From Borreliella garinii (GTDB taxonomy: Bacteria > Spirochaetota > Spirochaetia > Borreliales > Borreliaceae): a stretch of DNA of 64,000 nucleotides. The stretch lies in NCBI RefSeq assembly GCF_001922545.1, contig NZ_CP018744.1:682001-746000 (forward strand), written 5' to 3'. The notes under the pieces are model-generated. The model made no database searches and had not been told where the DNA came from. It saw only the letters and a list, made by a program, of their open reading frames with translations. Made by a program: the position numbers and the translations under genes. Below are positions 42,507-52,769 of this stretch, piece after piece (within the stretch, counting starts at the first letter, position 1; the number at the start of each line of letters is the position of its first letter).

Positions 42507-44372
42507 ATGGATTTTGACGCAATTGTTATTGGAGGAGGTCATGCGGGAATTGAAGCTGCGCTTGCTCTTTCAAGGTTGAATTTTAAGACTTTAATGATTA
42601 CTCAAAATTTAGATACAATTGGCAAGCTTTCTTGCAATCCTGCTATTGGCGGACTTGCTAAGGGCAATATGGTTAGAGAGATTGATGCTCTTGGTGGTGA
42701 AATGGGTCGTATTATTGACTTTAGTATGATTCAGTTTAGAGTTTTAAATAAGAGTCGTGGTCCTGCAGTTCAAGCTCCACGTGCTCAAGCTGATAAATTA
42801 ATGTACCAAACCAAGGCCAAAGAAACTTTAGAGCGTCAAGACAATCTTGATCTTTTTCAAGATACAGTTGTTGATTTTATTCTTAATTCTATGAGAAATG
42901 AAATCAAAGGCGTTGTTACAGAGAGAGGCAATAAGTTTAGAGCAAGTGTTGTGGTGCTTACAACAGGGACTTTTCTTCGAGGGAAAATATTTATTGGTGA
43001 GTATAGAGCTAATATGGGTAGACTTGCTGAATTTTCTGCTTATGGACTTGATAAAACTTTGCTTAGCCTTGGATTTGAAATGGGTAGGCTTAAAACGGGC
43101 ACTCCAGCAAGAATTCATAAAAAAAGTGTAGACTTTTCAAAGACTGAAGTTCAATTTGGAGATTCAGACATCATTCCCTTCTCTTTTTCAAATGGCAATT
43201 TAGACAAATCTCAACTTTCATGTTATGTGACCTATACCAATAAAAGAACCCACGAAATAATTAGTGAAAATATGCACTTGTCACCCCTTTATTCTGGTGA
43301 GATTGTAGGTAATGGCCCAAGATATTGTCCTTCTATTGAGGATAAGATAGTAAAGTTTAAAGATAAGGATAGACATCAAATCTTTATTGAGCCTGAAGGG
43401 TTTAATACGGAAGAAATGTATCTTAATGGTCTTAGCTCTTCTTTGCCTGAAAATATTCAGCAGAAATTTATTAACAGCATTGAAGGCCTTGAGCATGCTA
43501 TTATTACAAGGCCTGGTTATGCAGTTGAGTATGATTATATAAATCCAATTGAACTTTATCCAAATCTTGAGAGCAAAAGAGTTAAAGGGCTTTTTGTAGC
43601 AGGTCAGACCAACGGCTCTTCAGGATATGAAGAGGCAGCAGCTCAAGGGTTAATGGCTGGAATTAATGCTGCTCTTAGACTTCAAAATAAAAAGCCAATG
43701 ATTTTAACAAGAACTAGCTCTTATATTGGAGTTCTTATTGACGATCTTGTTACTAAAGGCACTAAAGAGCCTTACAGAATGTTTACTTCAAGAGCTGAGC
43801 ACAGGCTTAATTTAAGGCACGATACTAGTGATAAGCGTTTAATTAAGATTGGATATGATCTTGGGCTTGTTGATGAGGAGAGATATTCAAAATATCTTTT
43901 TAAGAAGAGAAGAGTTGAAGAGATAAAGGAGCTTTTAAAGCAAAGGCGGCTTAGCTTAAAAGATGTTGCTGATGAACAATTAAAAAAACATGTTAGTAAA
44001 GATTTTTACCATATTTTAAAAGATCCTTCTATTAGTTTAGATAATCTGATAAAGATTGATCCAAGTTTAAGTGATTCAAAAGTAATTTTAGAGCAAGTTG
44101 AATTAGATGTTAAATATGAAGGTTATATTAATAGACAGAAAGATTTAATTAAAAAACTTAATAATCTGGAGCTTGTCAAGCTTCCATTTGATTTTAATTA
44201 CGAGATTATTGAAGGCCTTTCAAGAGAAGCTAGAGAGAAATTTTCCAAGGTTCAACCAGCTACTCTTGCTCAAGCAAGTCGAATTCCTGGAATAAGAAAT
44301 ACGGATATTACTGTTTTGTTTATATATTTTTCAAATCCTAAAAATAAGGTAGTTTTAAATTTTTCTTTATGA
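42507..44372 (+). CDS. mnmG: tRNA uridine 5-carboxymethylaminomethyl modification enzyme MnmG (GidA)
   Basis: 621 aa from ATG 42507, with GGGGA upstream; an ATG at 42489 lies inside mnmE and is not used. FAD-binding [11 protein letters not shown] at the N-terminus, [13 protein letters not shown] with the conserved Cys, and [21 protein letters not shown] are diagnostic. It is the FAD enzyme partner of MnmE, encoded immediately upstream. rsmG overlaps its stop by 4 bases. B31 BB0178 by order. Confidence 0.97.
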   Translation: MDFDAIVIGGGHAGIEAALALSRLNFKTLMITQNLDTIGKLSCNPAIGGLAKGNMVREIDALGGEMGRIIDFSMIQFRVLNKSRGPAVQAPRAQADKLMYQTKAKETLERQDNLDLFQDTVVDFILNSMRNEIKGVVTERGNKFRASVVVLTTGTFLRGKIFIGEYRANMGRLAEFSAYGLDKTLLSLGFEMGRLKTGTPARIHKKSVDFSKTEVQFGDSDIIPFSFSNGNLDKSQLSCYVTYTNKRTHEIISENMHLSPLYSGEIVGNGPRYCPSIEDKIVKFKDKDRHQIFIEPEGFNTEEMYLNGLSSSLPENIQQKFINSIEGLEHAIITRPGYAVEYDYINPIELYPNLESKRVKGLFVAGQTNGSSGYEEAAAQGLMAGINAALRLQNKKPMILTRTSSYIGVLIDDLVTKGTKEPYRMFTSRAEHRLNLRHDTSDKRLIKIGYDLGLVDEERYSKYLFKKRRVEEIKELLKQRRLSLKDVADEQLKKHVSKDFYHILKDPSISLDNLIKIDPSLSDSKVILEQVELDVKYEGYINRQKDLIKKLNNLELVKLPFDFNYEIIEGLSREAREKFSKVQPATLAQASRIPGIRNTDITVLFIYFSNPKNKVVLNFSL

Positions 44373-44995
44373 TAAGTGATATTGACTTTGCTTTTTCAGA
44401 ATGTAATTTCCAGTTTGCTTACAAAGATCTTCAGAAAATAAATTTATATATAAAGAGAATTTTACTTTTAAATACCAGATTTAATTTAATTTCAAATAGC
44501 AATAACAACTTTAATTCTATTCTTAATCTACATGTTATAGATTCTCTTTTGGGATTATCAACTATTAAAGAGATCAATCCTTCTGAAATTCTTGATGTTG
44601 GAAGTGGTGCTGGATTCCCAGGTATTGTTTTGGCTATTTTTGACACTTCTAGAAAATATTATCTTTTAGAGAGAAGTAAAAAAAAGTCTACTTTTTTGAA
44701 AATGATAAAATTAGAACTTGATTTAGAAAATGTAAAAATTTTAGAATATGAGATTGAAAGAGAAAAAAAGAAGTATGAATTTATTACAATTAGAGCTTTT
44801 AGAAGTATGAATGAATATGCGTTAGTTTTAAAAAATCTTTTAAAGAATGGAGGTTTGATTATGGCATATAAGGGCAAATTTGATAAAATTAATCTTGAGG
44901 TCAGTCAAATTAAAGATCTGTTTAGTAAAATAGAAATAAAGTCTTTAAATTCAAAATTAAGCCTAGATAGAAATTTGGTTTTACTTTACAGATAA
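44369..44995 (+). CDS. rsmG: 16S rRNA (guanine527-N7)-methyltransferase RsmG (GidB)
   Basis: 208 aa. NTRFNLIS near the N-terminus, [10 protein letters not shown], the SAM motif [18 protein letters not shown] and [15 protein letters not shown] match RsmG. It methylates G527 in the 530 loop of 16S rRNA. The ATGA overlap with mnmG shows coupling, in the common mnmG-rsmG order. A 56-base gap separates it from moxR. B31 BB0177 by order. Confidence 0.96.
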   Translation: MISDIDFAFSECNFQFAYKDLQKINLYIKRILLLNTRFNLISNSNNNFNSILNLHVIDSLLGLSTIKEINPSEILDVGSGAGFPGIVLAIFDTSRKYYLLERSKKKSTFLKMIKLELDLENVKILEYEIEREKKKYEFITIRAFRSMNEYALVLKNLLKNGGLIMAYKGKFDKINLEVSQIKDLFSKIEIKSLNSKLSLDRNLVLLYR

Positions 44996-45051
44996 TATTA
45001 TTATAGCTTAGGTTCAATTTATATTTTAAAGTGATTTTGACTAGGAGTATT

Positions 45052-46044
45052 ATGAAGAGTAGTTTTCAGATAGATTCAGAAGTAGAGAATGCATTACATT
45101 TGATAAATAAATTTAGAAGAGAGGTTGCAAGCAGGATTCTTGGTCAAAAAGAAATGATAGATGCTATTTTAATGGGACTTTTAACAGAAGGGCATGTTTT
45201 ACTTGAAGGGGTTCCAGGTCTTGCTAAGACCCTTGCAATTCAAACTGTATCTGATGTTCTTGATCTTGAGTTTAAGCGTATACAGTTTACTCCAGATCTT
45301 TTGCCGTCAGACCTTACAGGTAATATGGTTTATAAAAGTGCTACAGGGACTTTTAAGGTTAGAAAAGGCCCAGTATTTTCAAATGTTATTTTAGCAGATG
45401 AAATCAATAGAGCTCCCGCAAAAGTTCAGTCCGCTCTTCTTGAGGCTATGGGAGAAAGGCAGGTAACTCTTGGAGACGAAACCCATAGGCTTCCAGATCC
45501 GTTTTTTGTTCTTGCTACTCAAAATCCAATAGAGCAAGAAGGGACTTACAATTTGCCAGAATCCCAACTTGATAGATTTTTATTAAAAGTTAATGTTAAT
45601 TATCCATCAGTGCAGGATGAAGTAAGGCTTTTGAAAATATTTTCAGTGGATGGACGTCTTGAAAATATTAAAGTTGCAAAGGTGATGAATGCTTATTCTT
45701 TGGCTGATATTAAAAGAACGGTTGGCAGGGTAAAAGTTGATGACAAAATAATGCTTTATATTGTTACTTTAATCTCTGCATCTCGAGAAAGAGATAAGAA
45801 AACTTATCCATTTGCCAAATATATTGAATTTGGTGCATCTCCTAGGGCTTCTCTTAGTTTATTAAAGTGTGCTCGTGTTAATGCTCTTTATGAGGGACGA
45901 ATATTTGTTCTACCAGAAGATGTTAAAGCTGTGGCTTATAGTGTGTTAAGGCACAGGATTACACCATCTTATGAGGCAGAAGTAGAGGAAATGAGTATTG
46001 ATGATATTATTAGAATGCTTCTTTCTGCTGTAGCGCTTCCTTAG
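45052..46044 (+). CDS. moxR: MoxR-family AAA+ ATPase
   Basis: 330 aa from ATG 45052 (AGGAG 4 bases upstream). Walker A GVPGLAKT, Walker B LADEINRAPAKVQSALLEAM with VTLGDETHRLPDPFFVLATQNP (sensor 1) and a C-terminal lid domain. MoxR ATPases act as chaperones for VWA-domain proteins encoded beside them; here two VWA genes (batA, batB) follow. First gene of the Bat-type operon. B31 BB0176 by order. Confidence 0.96.
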   Translation: MKSSFQIDSEVENALHLINKFRREVASRILGQKEMIDAILMGLLTEGHVLLEGVPGLAKTLAIQTVSDVLDLEFKRIQFTPDLLPSDLTGNMVYKSATGTFKVRKGPVFSNVILADEINRAPAKVQSALLEAMGERQVTLGDETHRLPDPFFVLATQNPIEQEGTYNLPESQLDRFLLKVNVNYPSVQDEVRLLKIFSVDGRLENIKVAKVMNAYSLADIKRTVGRVKVDDKIMLYIVTLISASRERDKKTYPFAKYIEFGASPRASLSLLKCARVNALYEGRIFVLPEDVKAVAYSVLRHRITPSYEAEVEEMSIDDIIRMLLSAVALP

Positions 46045-46058
46045 GAAATAATTGTTAA

Positions 46059-46931
46059 ATGATACAAGATAACGAAATAACTAGTAGTACTAAGACTAGG
46101 ATAAAAGCTTTAAAGTTCTTTTCAAGAAAAATGCTTTCAGAGCTTAATTTTGGTGGCTATCGTTCAATTTTTAAAGGACTTGGTCTTGAATTTCATGAAT
46201 TTAGACCCTATGAAGATTCTGATGATGCTAGATTTATTGATTGGAATGTGAGTTCAAAAGCTGATAGCATTTTTTCAAAGGTTTTCAAAGAAGATAGGGG
46301 AATGAATCTTCATCTTCTAGTAGATAATTCACTTTCCATGAGCTTGGGGGACAAGGTAAATAAAAAGGATGTTCAGGATTTGTTGGTTTCTATTTTTGCA
46401 CATATGGCATTTTTTAATAATGATAAAATAGGTGTTACCTTTTTTTCAAGTGGAACAGACAAGTTTATACCCTCTAGCAAGGGTCATTCACACTTAGGGT
46501 TGATTTTAAGTGAAACAATCAATAGAAATCTTAAGCCGGGTAGCAGCTTAGCTTATATTTTTAAAAATACAGCAGAATATTATAAAAAAAGATCTTTAGT
46601 TATAATTATTTCTGATTTTAAGGCGAATGCTTATTTTAAATCTTTGAATGTTTTGAGTAAGAGACATAATGTTATTGCTATAAGAATTTCAGATTTTTTT
46701 GATGAAAATTTTCCTAAGATTGGAACTTTGATTTGCGAAGATATTGAAACTGGAGAAAATTTTTTAGTTTCAGGGTTTAGCAAGTTAACATTAGGTGATT
46801 ATAAAAACTATTGGACGCTTGATAAAATAAAATGGAAAAAAGAGTGTATTAAAAAAAATATTAGTTTTATTGAAATTGATACTAAAGAAGATGTTTTTAA
46901 GAAACTTAAAATTCTTCTTAAAAAGGGATAA
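46059..46931 (+). CDS. DUF58 protein (degenerate VWA) of the MoxR-Bat operon
   Basis: 290 aa. GLEFHEFRPYEDSDDARFIDWNVSSK is the DUF58 hallmark (normally REY..GDD.R.IDW), followed by LHLLVDNSLSMSLGD, an atypical VWA MIDAS loop (DNSLSM, fitting DxSxS). DUF58 genes sit between moxR and bat VWA genes in many bacteria. There is no signal peptide or membrane helix, so it should be cytoplasmic. 14 bases after moxR. B31 BB0175 by order. Confidence 0.92.
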   Translation: MIQDNEITSSTKTRIKALKFFSRKMLSELNFGGYRSIFKGLGLEFHEFRPYEDSDDARFIDWNVSSKADSIFSKVFKEDRGMNLHLLVDNSLSMSLGDKVNKKDVQDLLVSIFAHMAFFNNDKIGVTFFSSGTDKFIPSSKGHSHLGLILSETINRNLKPGSSLAYIFKNTAEYYKKRSLVIIISDFKANAYFKSLNVLSKRHNVIAIRISDFFDENFPKIGTLICEDIETGENFLVSGFSKLTLGDYKNYWTLDKIKWKKECIKKNISFIEIDTKEDVFKKLKILLKKG

Positions 46932-46937
46932 TAGATT

Positions 46938-47837
46938 TTGAAGGGAATTGTTTCAAATCTTTTTCTTTTTTTAGCCTTATTTTCACATTCTTATGAAATA
47001 AAGAATGAAATATTTATGCCAACTCGTTACTATGTGGGTGATTCTGTTGATTTTAAAGTTTCATTAATTTTAAATGATGATGAGGAGTTTTTTCCTGCAG
47101 ATTTTAAAGAGATTAAAGATGAATTTGTTGAAGTAAATTCAATTAGCTTTAATGACGTAACAAATGAAATAATAGTTAATTTTGTTTCTTTTTATATTGG
47201 AAGTACTTCTCTTCCTTCTATTTATATTGGGGATGTAATTAACAATGGTAAGAAAAGCAAGGTTTTTCTAGAAAATATAAAAATCAATACAGATAAACTA
47301 GTATCTAATAATTCTGATTTTAAAATTAAAAATATAGAAGGCGTTTTATTTATTCCTGGAACAAGTGCCTATTTATTTTTATTCATTCTTGCTTTATTTT
47401 TGATTCCTTATTTAACTCTTAAGCTTTTAAAGCTTTTAAATCGACTTTTAATTTACTTGATAGTTAAGCATGGGCTTAAAAAGCCTTATAAAGTATTGCA
47501 GAGACAGTTTGTTATTTTGTCTAAATATGCCAGAGAAGGTGGAGACCAAAGTGCATTTTATAATTTAATAAATTCTTCTTTAAGAGTTTATTTATCTAAA
47601 AAAACAGGTTTTGATTTTAATGCGATTACCACAACAGAAATTTCTATAATTTTGCAAGATCTTAAGGTTCCTTACGAAATTCGTTCAACCTTTATTAATA
47701 CGTTAAGGCTTTCTGATTTTAGTAAATTTAGTGGTGTTGATTTAGTATTTGAGAGTTTGTCGTTTGTTTTAGAGGATTTAAGAACCGCAGCATCGAATTT
47801 TGAAGATTTTAATAGAGGTCCTAATGTTAACATTTAA
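46938..47837 (+). CDS. Bat-operon membrane protein (DUF4381/short BatD-like position)
   Basis: 299 aa with a TTG start at 46938, 9 bases after AGGGA. The N-terminus is a signal peptide (NLFLFLALFSHS), then a beta-rich extracytoplasmic domain to about 135, one membrane helix (about 142-165) and a cytoplasmic helical domain containing ALINSSLR-like text (FYNLINSSLRVYLSKKTG). This layout and its place between DUF58 and batA match the DUF4381-type protein of MoxR-Bat operons. Overlaps batA by 14 bases. B31 BB0174 by order. Confidence 0.82.
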   Translation: MKGIVSNLFLFLALFSHSYEIKNEIFMPTRYYVGDSVDFKVSLILNDDEEFFPADFKEIKDEFVEVNSISFNDVTNEIIVNFVSFYIGSTSLPSIYIGDVINNGKKSKVFLENIKINTDKLVSNNSDFKIKNIEGVLFIPGTSAYLFLFILALFLIPYLTLKLLKLLNRLLIYLIVKHGLKKPYKVLQRQFVILSKYAREGGDQSAFYNLINSSLRVYLSKKTGFDFNAITTTEISIILQDLKVPYEIRSTFINTLRLSDFSKFSGVDLVFESLSFVLEDLRTAASNFEDFNRGPNVNI

Positions 47838-48825
47838 TGATCCCTTGTATTTATTTTTATTGGTAATTTTTCCTTTAATAATTTATTTTAATCATTTTTT
47901 TAAAAATAGAGGGGGCAAGATAAAGTTTCCAATATCGCTTTATGGCAATTTTAATTCTTTAAAGCTTAAGGATTATAGATTAAATTTGATGTATTTTTTT
48001 ACTTATTCTTTTTTGTATTTAGCTGCAATGGTTATGGTGTTTGCTTTAGCAGGTCCTTCGGTTTCAAAAAAGAAGATGATACATCTTAGTGCTGGCGCTG
48101 ACATTGTCATTGTTCTTGACATATCGCCTAGTATGGGGGCTGTTGAGTTTTCTTCTAAGAATAGACTTGAGTTTTCAAAAGAATTGATTAGACGTTTTAT
48201 TTCTCAACGTGAAAATGATAATATTGGCTTGGTAGCTTTTGCAAAAGATGCTTCAATAGTGGTGCCTATAACAACAGATAGGGATTTTTTTAATAAAAAG
48301 TTAGATGATATTTATATTATGGATCTTGGCAATGGGTCTGCTTTAGGATTAGGTATGTCTATTGCGCTGTCTCATTTAAAGCATTCCGAAGCCCTTAAAA
48401 GATCAATAGTGGTTTTAACAGATGGGGTTGTTAATTCAGATGAGATTTATAAAGATCAAGTGATTAACCTTGCTCAAGGTTTAAATGTTAAGATTTATTC
48501 TATTGGCATTGGAAGTTCTGAGGAATTTAGTGTTGAGTTTAAATTAAGATCTGGAAAATTTTATCAAGGAAGTCTTAAAGAGATTTATGATCCTAGTATG
48601 CTTGTTGAGATTTCACATAAAACAGGGGGGCTTTTTTATTCAGTTAATGATGATTTTTCTTTTCAATTTGCAATTCAAGATTTTTCAAAAAAAGAAAATT
48701 TGGAGAGAAAAATTAAAATAGCCGTGGACAATAAAGATATTTATAAAGAATTTTTAGTTGTAGCGTTTTGCTTATTATTTATTTATTTTATTTTTTCAAA
48801 AATTTTCTTAAAAGAGATACTATGA
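47824..48825 (+). CDS. batA: VWA-domain membrane protein BatA
   Basis: 333 aa from ATG 47824, 5 bases after AGAGG; the upstream ATG at 47800 would lack signal-like order. Two N-terminal membrane helices (about 5-25 and 50-75), a VWA domain with intact MIDAS (VIVLDISPSMG, VPITTDRD, LTDGVVNSDE) and a C-terminal helix. VWA domains bind partner proteins through a metal. Together with BatB it should project into the periplasm. Stop overlaps the batB start (ATGA). B31 BB0173 by order. Confidence 0.92.
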   Translation: MLTFNDPLYLFLLVIFPLIIYFNHFFKNRGGKIKFPISLYGNFNSLKLKDYRLNLMYFFTYSFLYLAAMVMVFALAGPSVSKKKMIHLSAGADIVIVLDISPSMGAVEFSSKNRLEFSKELIRRFISQRENDNIGLVAFAKDASIVVPITTDRDFFNKKLDDIYIMDLGNGSALGLGMSIALSHLKHSEALKRSIVVLTDGVVNSDEIYKDQVINLAQGLNVKIYSIGIGSSEEFSVEFKLRSGKFYQGSLKEIYDPSMLVEISHKTGGLFYSVNDDFSFQFAIQDFSKKENLERKIKIAVDNKDIYKEFLVVAFCLLFIYFIFSKIFLKEIL

Positions 48826-49808
48826 GTATAAATAATTATAGTGCTTTATACTTTTTTTTAATTTTAATATGTATTTTTTTTGTGTGTGTGCTTGATTTTA
48901 GACGAAATATTCCGTTTTTTAAAACCTTAAGCTTTATGTATGGAGACAATTCCTACATTCAAAATTACTACATTAAAAAAGTTCTCATGACAATGTTTTT
49001 TATTTTAAGCTTGATTTTTCTCATTTTATCCATCTTGGATATTTCTTGGGGACAAAGAGCTGTTGAGGATGAGAGAAATAAATTGAGAATTTCTTTTATT
49101 TTTGATATTTCTCGTAGCATGTTAAGTGTGGATGAAGGTAAGATTATTAATAGACTTGAGAGTGCTAAAAATATGATTAGTTTAATTTTAAGCAATTTTG
49201 ATAATGCAGAATATTCTCTTACTATTTTTAAAGGGAAGTCTATATTGGTTTTACCTTTTTCTAAGGATAAAAACAGTTTAAACAAGATGCTAAATTATAT
49301 AGAGCCTAATTTAATAAGCTCCCCCGGGAGTTTTTTAGGAGATGCTGTTTTTAGTGTAATCTCTAGTTTACAGGATGACTCTTATTATAATTTTTTAGTC
49401 ATTTTAACAGATGGCGATGATTGGGGAGAAAATAATTATTATAGGTTTTCTAAATTTGTCAATAATTTAAAGTTGGAAAGTTTTGTGGTTGGGATTGGAG
49501 GTAATAATCCTGTTTTATTTGATAATAATTTAATTATTAAAGATAAAGATGGAAATCTTGTTAAATCTGTGATAAATGAAGAAAATTTACTTCTTCTTGC
49601 CTCTTCTCTTAAAGGGTCATATTATAACTTGTATTTAAAAGGGATTAACCTTGTTGTCAATGATATAAGAAATGGTATAATAAGAAGAACGTCAAACGAT
49701 ATTATACTTGTTGATGTATCAAGGTATAAAATTTTTTTGGTTATTTCATTGTTGTTTATTTTTATGTATTTATTTGTCAGGATGGTAAAGTGGGACGAAA
49801 CTTTTTAG
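48822..49808 (+). CDS. batB: VWA-domain membrane protein BatB
   Basis: 328 aa from ATG 48822, overlapping the batA stop as ATGA. Two N-terminal hydrophobic helices, a VWA domain with MIDAS FIFDISRSMLSVDE and ILTDGDDWGE, and a C-terminal membrane helix (IFLVISLLFIFMYLFV). It shares architecture with BatA, so the pair probably arose by duplication and may form a complex assembled by MoxR. Overlaps the following TPR gene by 19 bases. B31 BB0172 by order. Confidence 0.92.
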   Translation: MSINNYSALYFFLILICIFFVCVLDFRRNIPFFKTLSFMYGDNSYIQNYYIKKVLMTMFFILSLIFLILSILDISWGQRAVEDERNKLRISFIFDISRSMLSVDEGKIINRLESAKNMISLILSNFDNAEYSLTIFKGKSILVLPFSKDKNSLNKMLNYIEPNLISSPGSFLGDAVFSVISSLQDDSYYNFLVILTDGDDWGENNYYRFSKFVNNLKLESFVVGIGGNNPVLFDNNLIIKDKDGNLVKSVINEENLLLLASSLKGSYYNLYLKGINLVVNDIRNGIIRRTSNDIILVDVSRYKIFLVISLLFIFMYLFVRMVKWDETF

Positions 49809-50377
49809 CATTTTTATATGCTTGCTTTTTGTGTTTAGGTTTTTTGTCTTGCTCAAATGTTAAGTCTATGTCTTTAATGACTATTGGCAATTATGAATAT
49901 GTTAGGGGAAATTATCAAAATGCAATTTCAAATTATTATAATCTTGTAGAGGATAAAAAATATTCTGCTTGGGGATATTATAATCTTGGTATTGTATATT
50001 ATTCTTTAGGCGAGTATGAAAGTTCTCTTAGAATATTCTCTTATGCAAAGAAAACCAATGATATTTTTTTAAATTTTAATGTCAATTATAACGAAGGGAT
50101 AATATACTATAATCAAGGACTTTATCATAAGGCCGAGATGGCTTTTAAAGAGGCTTTGAAAATTAATCCTAGCAGTTATAATGCTAAATATAATCTTGAA
50201 CTTGCAATAATAAAAAAACGAACAGTTCGTGATAGTTTAAATTCTTTAAGTGTAGAAAAAAGTAAAAATTTTGTTGAAAGTAATGAAAATTTTTTAAGGT
50301 ACATTGAAAATCTTGAGAGGGTTGTATGGTTGAGAAAAATAGACGAGAGTTTGGTTGCTCCAAAAGAAGATTGGTAA
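49790..50377 (+). CDS. batC: BatC-like TPR lipoprotein
   Basis: 195 aa with a GTG start at 49790 inside the batB end (AGGATGG upstream). The signal FLAFLYACFLCLGFLSC ends in a lipobox-like FLSC, so Cys21 is probably lipidated. Three to four TPR units follow (YEYVRGNYQNAISNYYNLVE, AWGYYNLGIVYYSLGEYESS, GLYHKAEMAFKEALKINPSS). BatC proteins are TPR partners of BatA/BatB. The 3' end overlaps the batD-like gene by 52 bases. B31 BB0171 by order, recalled as a predicted lipoprotein. Confidence 0.88.
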   Translation: MGRNFLAFLYACFLCLGFLSCSNVKSMSLMTIGNYEYVRGNYQNAISNYYNLVEDKKYSAWGYYNLGIVYYSLGEYESSLRIFSYAKKTNDIFLNFNVNYNEGIIYYNQGLYHKAEMAFKEALKINPSSYNAKYNLELAIIKKRTVRDSLNSLSVEKSKNFVESNENFLRYIENLERVVWLRKIDESLVAPKEDW

Positions 50378-52377
50378 TATTTTTTATTTATTTTTTTTCA
50401 ATCGCAAGGCTTTATTCGCTTACAGGTATTGATTTTGTTAAAAATATTAAAGTTTTAAAGGGCGACAAGTTTATTCAGATCGTAAGGCTTAACAATCCTT
50501 TGCAAGACATTGATACAAGTTTGCTAAAAGTTGAAATAAATAAAGAAGTTAAATCCAATTCTAATGTTTTATCAATATCTAGGACAACGGATAATAATAA
50601 CTTTTCTTTTATTGAGATTAAAGTTGAATATCTTTTTGAGGGTTTAGGGTTTATTAAGATTCCCCCATTAAAAGTAATTTATAAAGGTGATTCTTATGTA
50701 TCTTCAGAAGCTGAAGTTAGTGTGCTAAGAGCTGATGAAATAAATTCTTTTGGTTTGCCAGTTGATTTATATTGGGATCTTAATAAAAGAGAGGTTTATG
50801 AATATCAAAGCATTGGTCTTGTTTTGCGTTCAAATTGGCTTTTAGATAGCAATTCTAATAAAATTTCTGGATTTTTGCCTGCTATTAAGGATGCAATGAT
50901 TGAAAAGATGCCTATATTTGGGGATATTCAATATAGAACTTTTAATAATAAAGAAATTTTAGATGTACCTTTTTATAATTTTGTACTAACTCCTCTTAAG
51001 GGCTCAAAAAATGTTTTGATTCCCAGTTTTTCTTTTAATATTGATTCTGGTCTTGTTAGGGAAGCTCCCGAGCTTTTATTAAAAGTTAAACCAATCCCCA
51101 AAGAGGTTAAATCTTTGGCAGTGGGAACTTTTAGGATTGATTATGAGACTCCTACTTATTCTACAATTGAACAAGATATATTTACTATTTTAATAAAAAT
51201 TACAGGTCAAGGGAATTTTCCACATTTTTACTTTCCAGAGATTGAAACTTATAATTCTAAAATTCTTAATAAAAAGAAAAATTATAGTTTTAAGCCCTCT
51301 AAAGATGGATACAAGGGCAGTATTTCTCAAATTTATACAGTTAAGCCCGACACTAAAGGTAGTGTATTTTTAAATATTGGTGATTTTAGTTATTTAAATC
51401 CAGATAATGGAACAGTTTATACTCTTAAAGGGAAGAAATTAAAGTACGAATATTCGGGAAATTTTGATAGCATAAACAAAATACATAACAATATAGATTC
51501 TGATTTTAAACTGCTATCTTATACTGATATTTTGAATTACAAAAATAAAACTTTTTTATTTTTTGTTCCATGCTATTATTTACTTTTGATCCCGGGGTTT
51601 TTATTATCTTTGGCCATTTTAATTAACTATAAAAAATTTTTTGCAGCATCAAGTTTTGGACTGGCTATTTTAATATTGGCTGTTGGCATTAGTTTAAATG
51701 CTGTAAATGATAGTTTATTGTCAGAAAAAAATATAAATGATTTGATTGAAAACTATAATGCTAAAAATTATGATGCTGCACTTATCAAGATTGATAATAT
51801 TCTTAAAAAATATCCAAATTATTCAGGACTTTGGTTAAATAGAGCTCTTGTTTTAAGTAAAATGGATAGAGATTTTGATGCTATTTATTCAGCTTATAAG
51901 GCATTTTTAGCTTCTCCAAATAATGAAGCCCCCTATAAGGTTATTGGTCTAATTGAAGCCAAAAATGGAGTTACAGACAATATTCGTAACAATAGTTTTA
52001 TTTTTTCTAATATTTTTTTTATTATTAGCTTATTTTTGATAAATTTTTTAGTCGTATCTATTTCTTATAAATTTTTGGCAAAAAATTTAAAAAAAATAAT
52101 TATATTTTTACTTTTTTCTGCGGTTTGTTTTACTATATTTGAAACATATTATTTTTATTCTGAGCAACAATCTGAGGTGGGAATAATTAAAGGTGATTTA
52201 GTTTCTCTTTACAAGGTTCCTGATAACTTTTCAAGGAGTTGGAGATTTTTAAAAGGAAATGCGAGTGTTTATATCCTTGACAGCAAAGACGATTTTGTTC
52301 TTATTGAAACAAGTTATGGACTTCAAGGCTGGATTCACAAGAATTTTGTTGTATCCTTAAAAGATAATTTGATCTAA
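50326..52377 (+). CDS. batD: BatD-like membrane protein with C-terminal SH3 domain
   Basis: 683 aa, start ATG 50326 with AGAGGG just upstream, lying 52 bases inside the TPR gene. A signal-like segment (about 16-32), then a long BatD oxygen-tolerance-type beta domain (to about 400; FIEIKVEYLFEGLGFIKIPP), two membrane helices (about 408-460), a TPR-like stretch (NAKNYDAALIKIDNILKKYP), two further helices (about 558-610) and a terminal bacterial SH3 domain (SYGLQGWIHKNFV). SH3 domains of this type often contact the cell wall. Last gene of the operon. B31 BB0170 by order. Confidence 0.88.
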   Translation: MVEKNRREFGCSKRRLVIFFIYFFSIARLYSLTGIDFVKNIKVLKGDKFIQIVRLNNPLQDIDTSLLKVEINKEVKSNSNVLSISRTTDNNNFSFIEIKVEYLFEGLGFIKIPPLKVIYKGDSYVSSEAEVSVLRADEINSFGLPVDLYWDLNKREVYEYQSIGLVLRSNWLLDSNSNKISGFLPAIKDAMIEKMPIFGDIQYRTFNNKEILDVPFYNFVLTPLKGSKNVLIPSFSFNIDSGLVREAPELLLKVKPIPKEVKSLAVGTFRIDYETPTYSTIEQDIFTILIKITGQGNFPHFYFPEIETYNSKILNKKKNYSFKPSKDGYKGSISQIYTVKPDTKGSVFLNIGDFSYLNPDNGTVYTLKGKKLKYEYSGNFDSINKIHNNIDSDFKLLSYTDILNYKNKTFLFFVPCYYLLLIPGFLLSLAILINYKKFFAASSFGLAILILAVGISLNAVNDSLLSEKNINDLIENYNAKNYDAALIKIDNILKKYPNYSGLWLNRALVLSKMDRDFDAIYSAYKAFLASPNNEAPYKVIGLIEAKNGVTDNIRNNSFIFSNIFFIISLFLINFLVVSISYKFLAKNLKKIIIFLLFSAVCFTIFETYYFYSEQQSEVGIIKGDLVSLYKVPDNFSRSWRFLKGNASVYILDSKDDFVLIETSYGLQGWIHKNFVVSLKDNLI

Positions 52378-52423
52378 AAAATAAATATTTAAAATGCTTA
52401 AAAATTTTTAAAAAGGTTTAATT

Positions 52424-52645
52424 TTATTTTTCCCTGTATACTATTCTACCTTTTGTAAGGTCATAAGGAGATAGCTCAACTTTTACTTTATCGCCAGGAA
52501 CGATTTTGATGAAATGTTTTCGCATCTTGCCAGATAGATGAGCAAGTACAATGTGCTTGTTTTTAAGTTCTACTCTAAACATGGTATTTGGAAGGGATTC
52601 TTTTACAATTCCTTCGGTTTCAATAGCTTCTTCTTTAATATTCAA
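52424..52645 (-). CDS. infA: Translation initiation factor IF-1
   Basis: 73 aa from TTG 52645, which stands 5 bases after GGAGG; this gives the normal IF-1 length. The upstream ATG at 52696 would add 17 residues and has no such site. Typical text: [42 protein letters not shown] and [12 protein letters not shown]-1 is an OB-fold protein occupying the ribosomal A site at initiation. Divergent from dksA with a shared 164-base spacer. B31 BB0169 by order. Confidence 0.95.
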
Positions 52646-52740
52646 GACAACCTCCGCATTTTTTTCTGATAGGATAAATTTTACATGATTAAACATATCA
52701 TTTCAATTCTTCTTTTTAAGAATAAAAGCATTATTGTTTG

Positions 52741-52769
52741 TTTACATTATAAGAAATTGTGTATATAAT
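52741..52769 (+). promoter_or_regulatory. Sigma-70 promoter of dksA
   Basis: TTTACA (52741-52746) and a perfect TATAAT (52764-52769) are separated by 17 bases, the ideal spacing. The start of transcription should fall near 52776, about 34 bases before the ATG. The -10 hexamer lies between GTGTA and TACAC (52759-52774 region), a small inverted repeat. Confidence 0.75.

Noticed and set aside
42828-43118. Antisense frames inside mnmG and similar frames inside other genes
   Set aside because: No ribosome-binding site, no family similarity, and the composition is what the opposite strand of a real gene gives.
52646-52696. 17-codon extension of infA from an ATG
   Set aside because: IF-1 is about 72 residues; GGAGG sits exactly before the TTG at 52645, which gives the family length.
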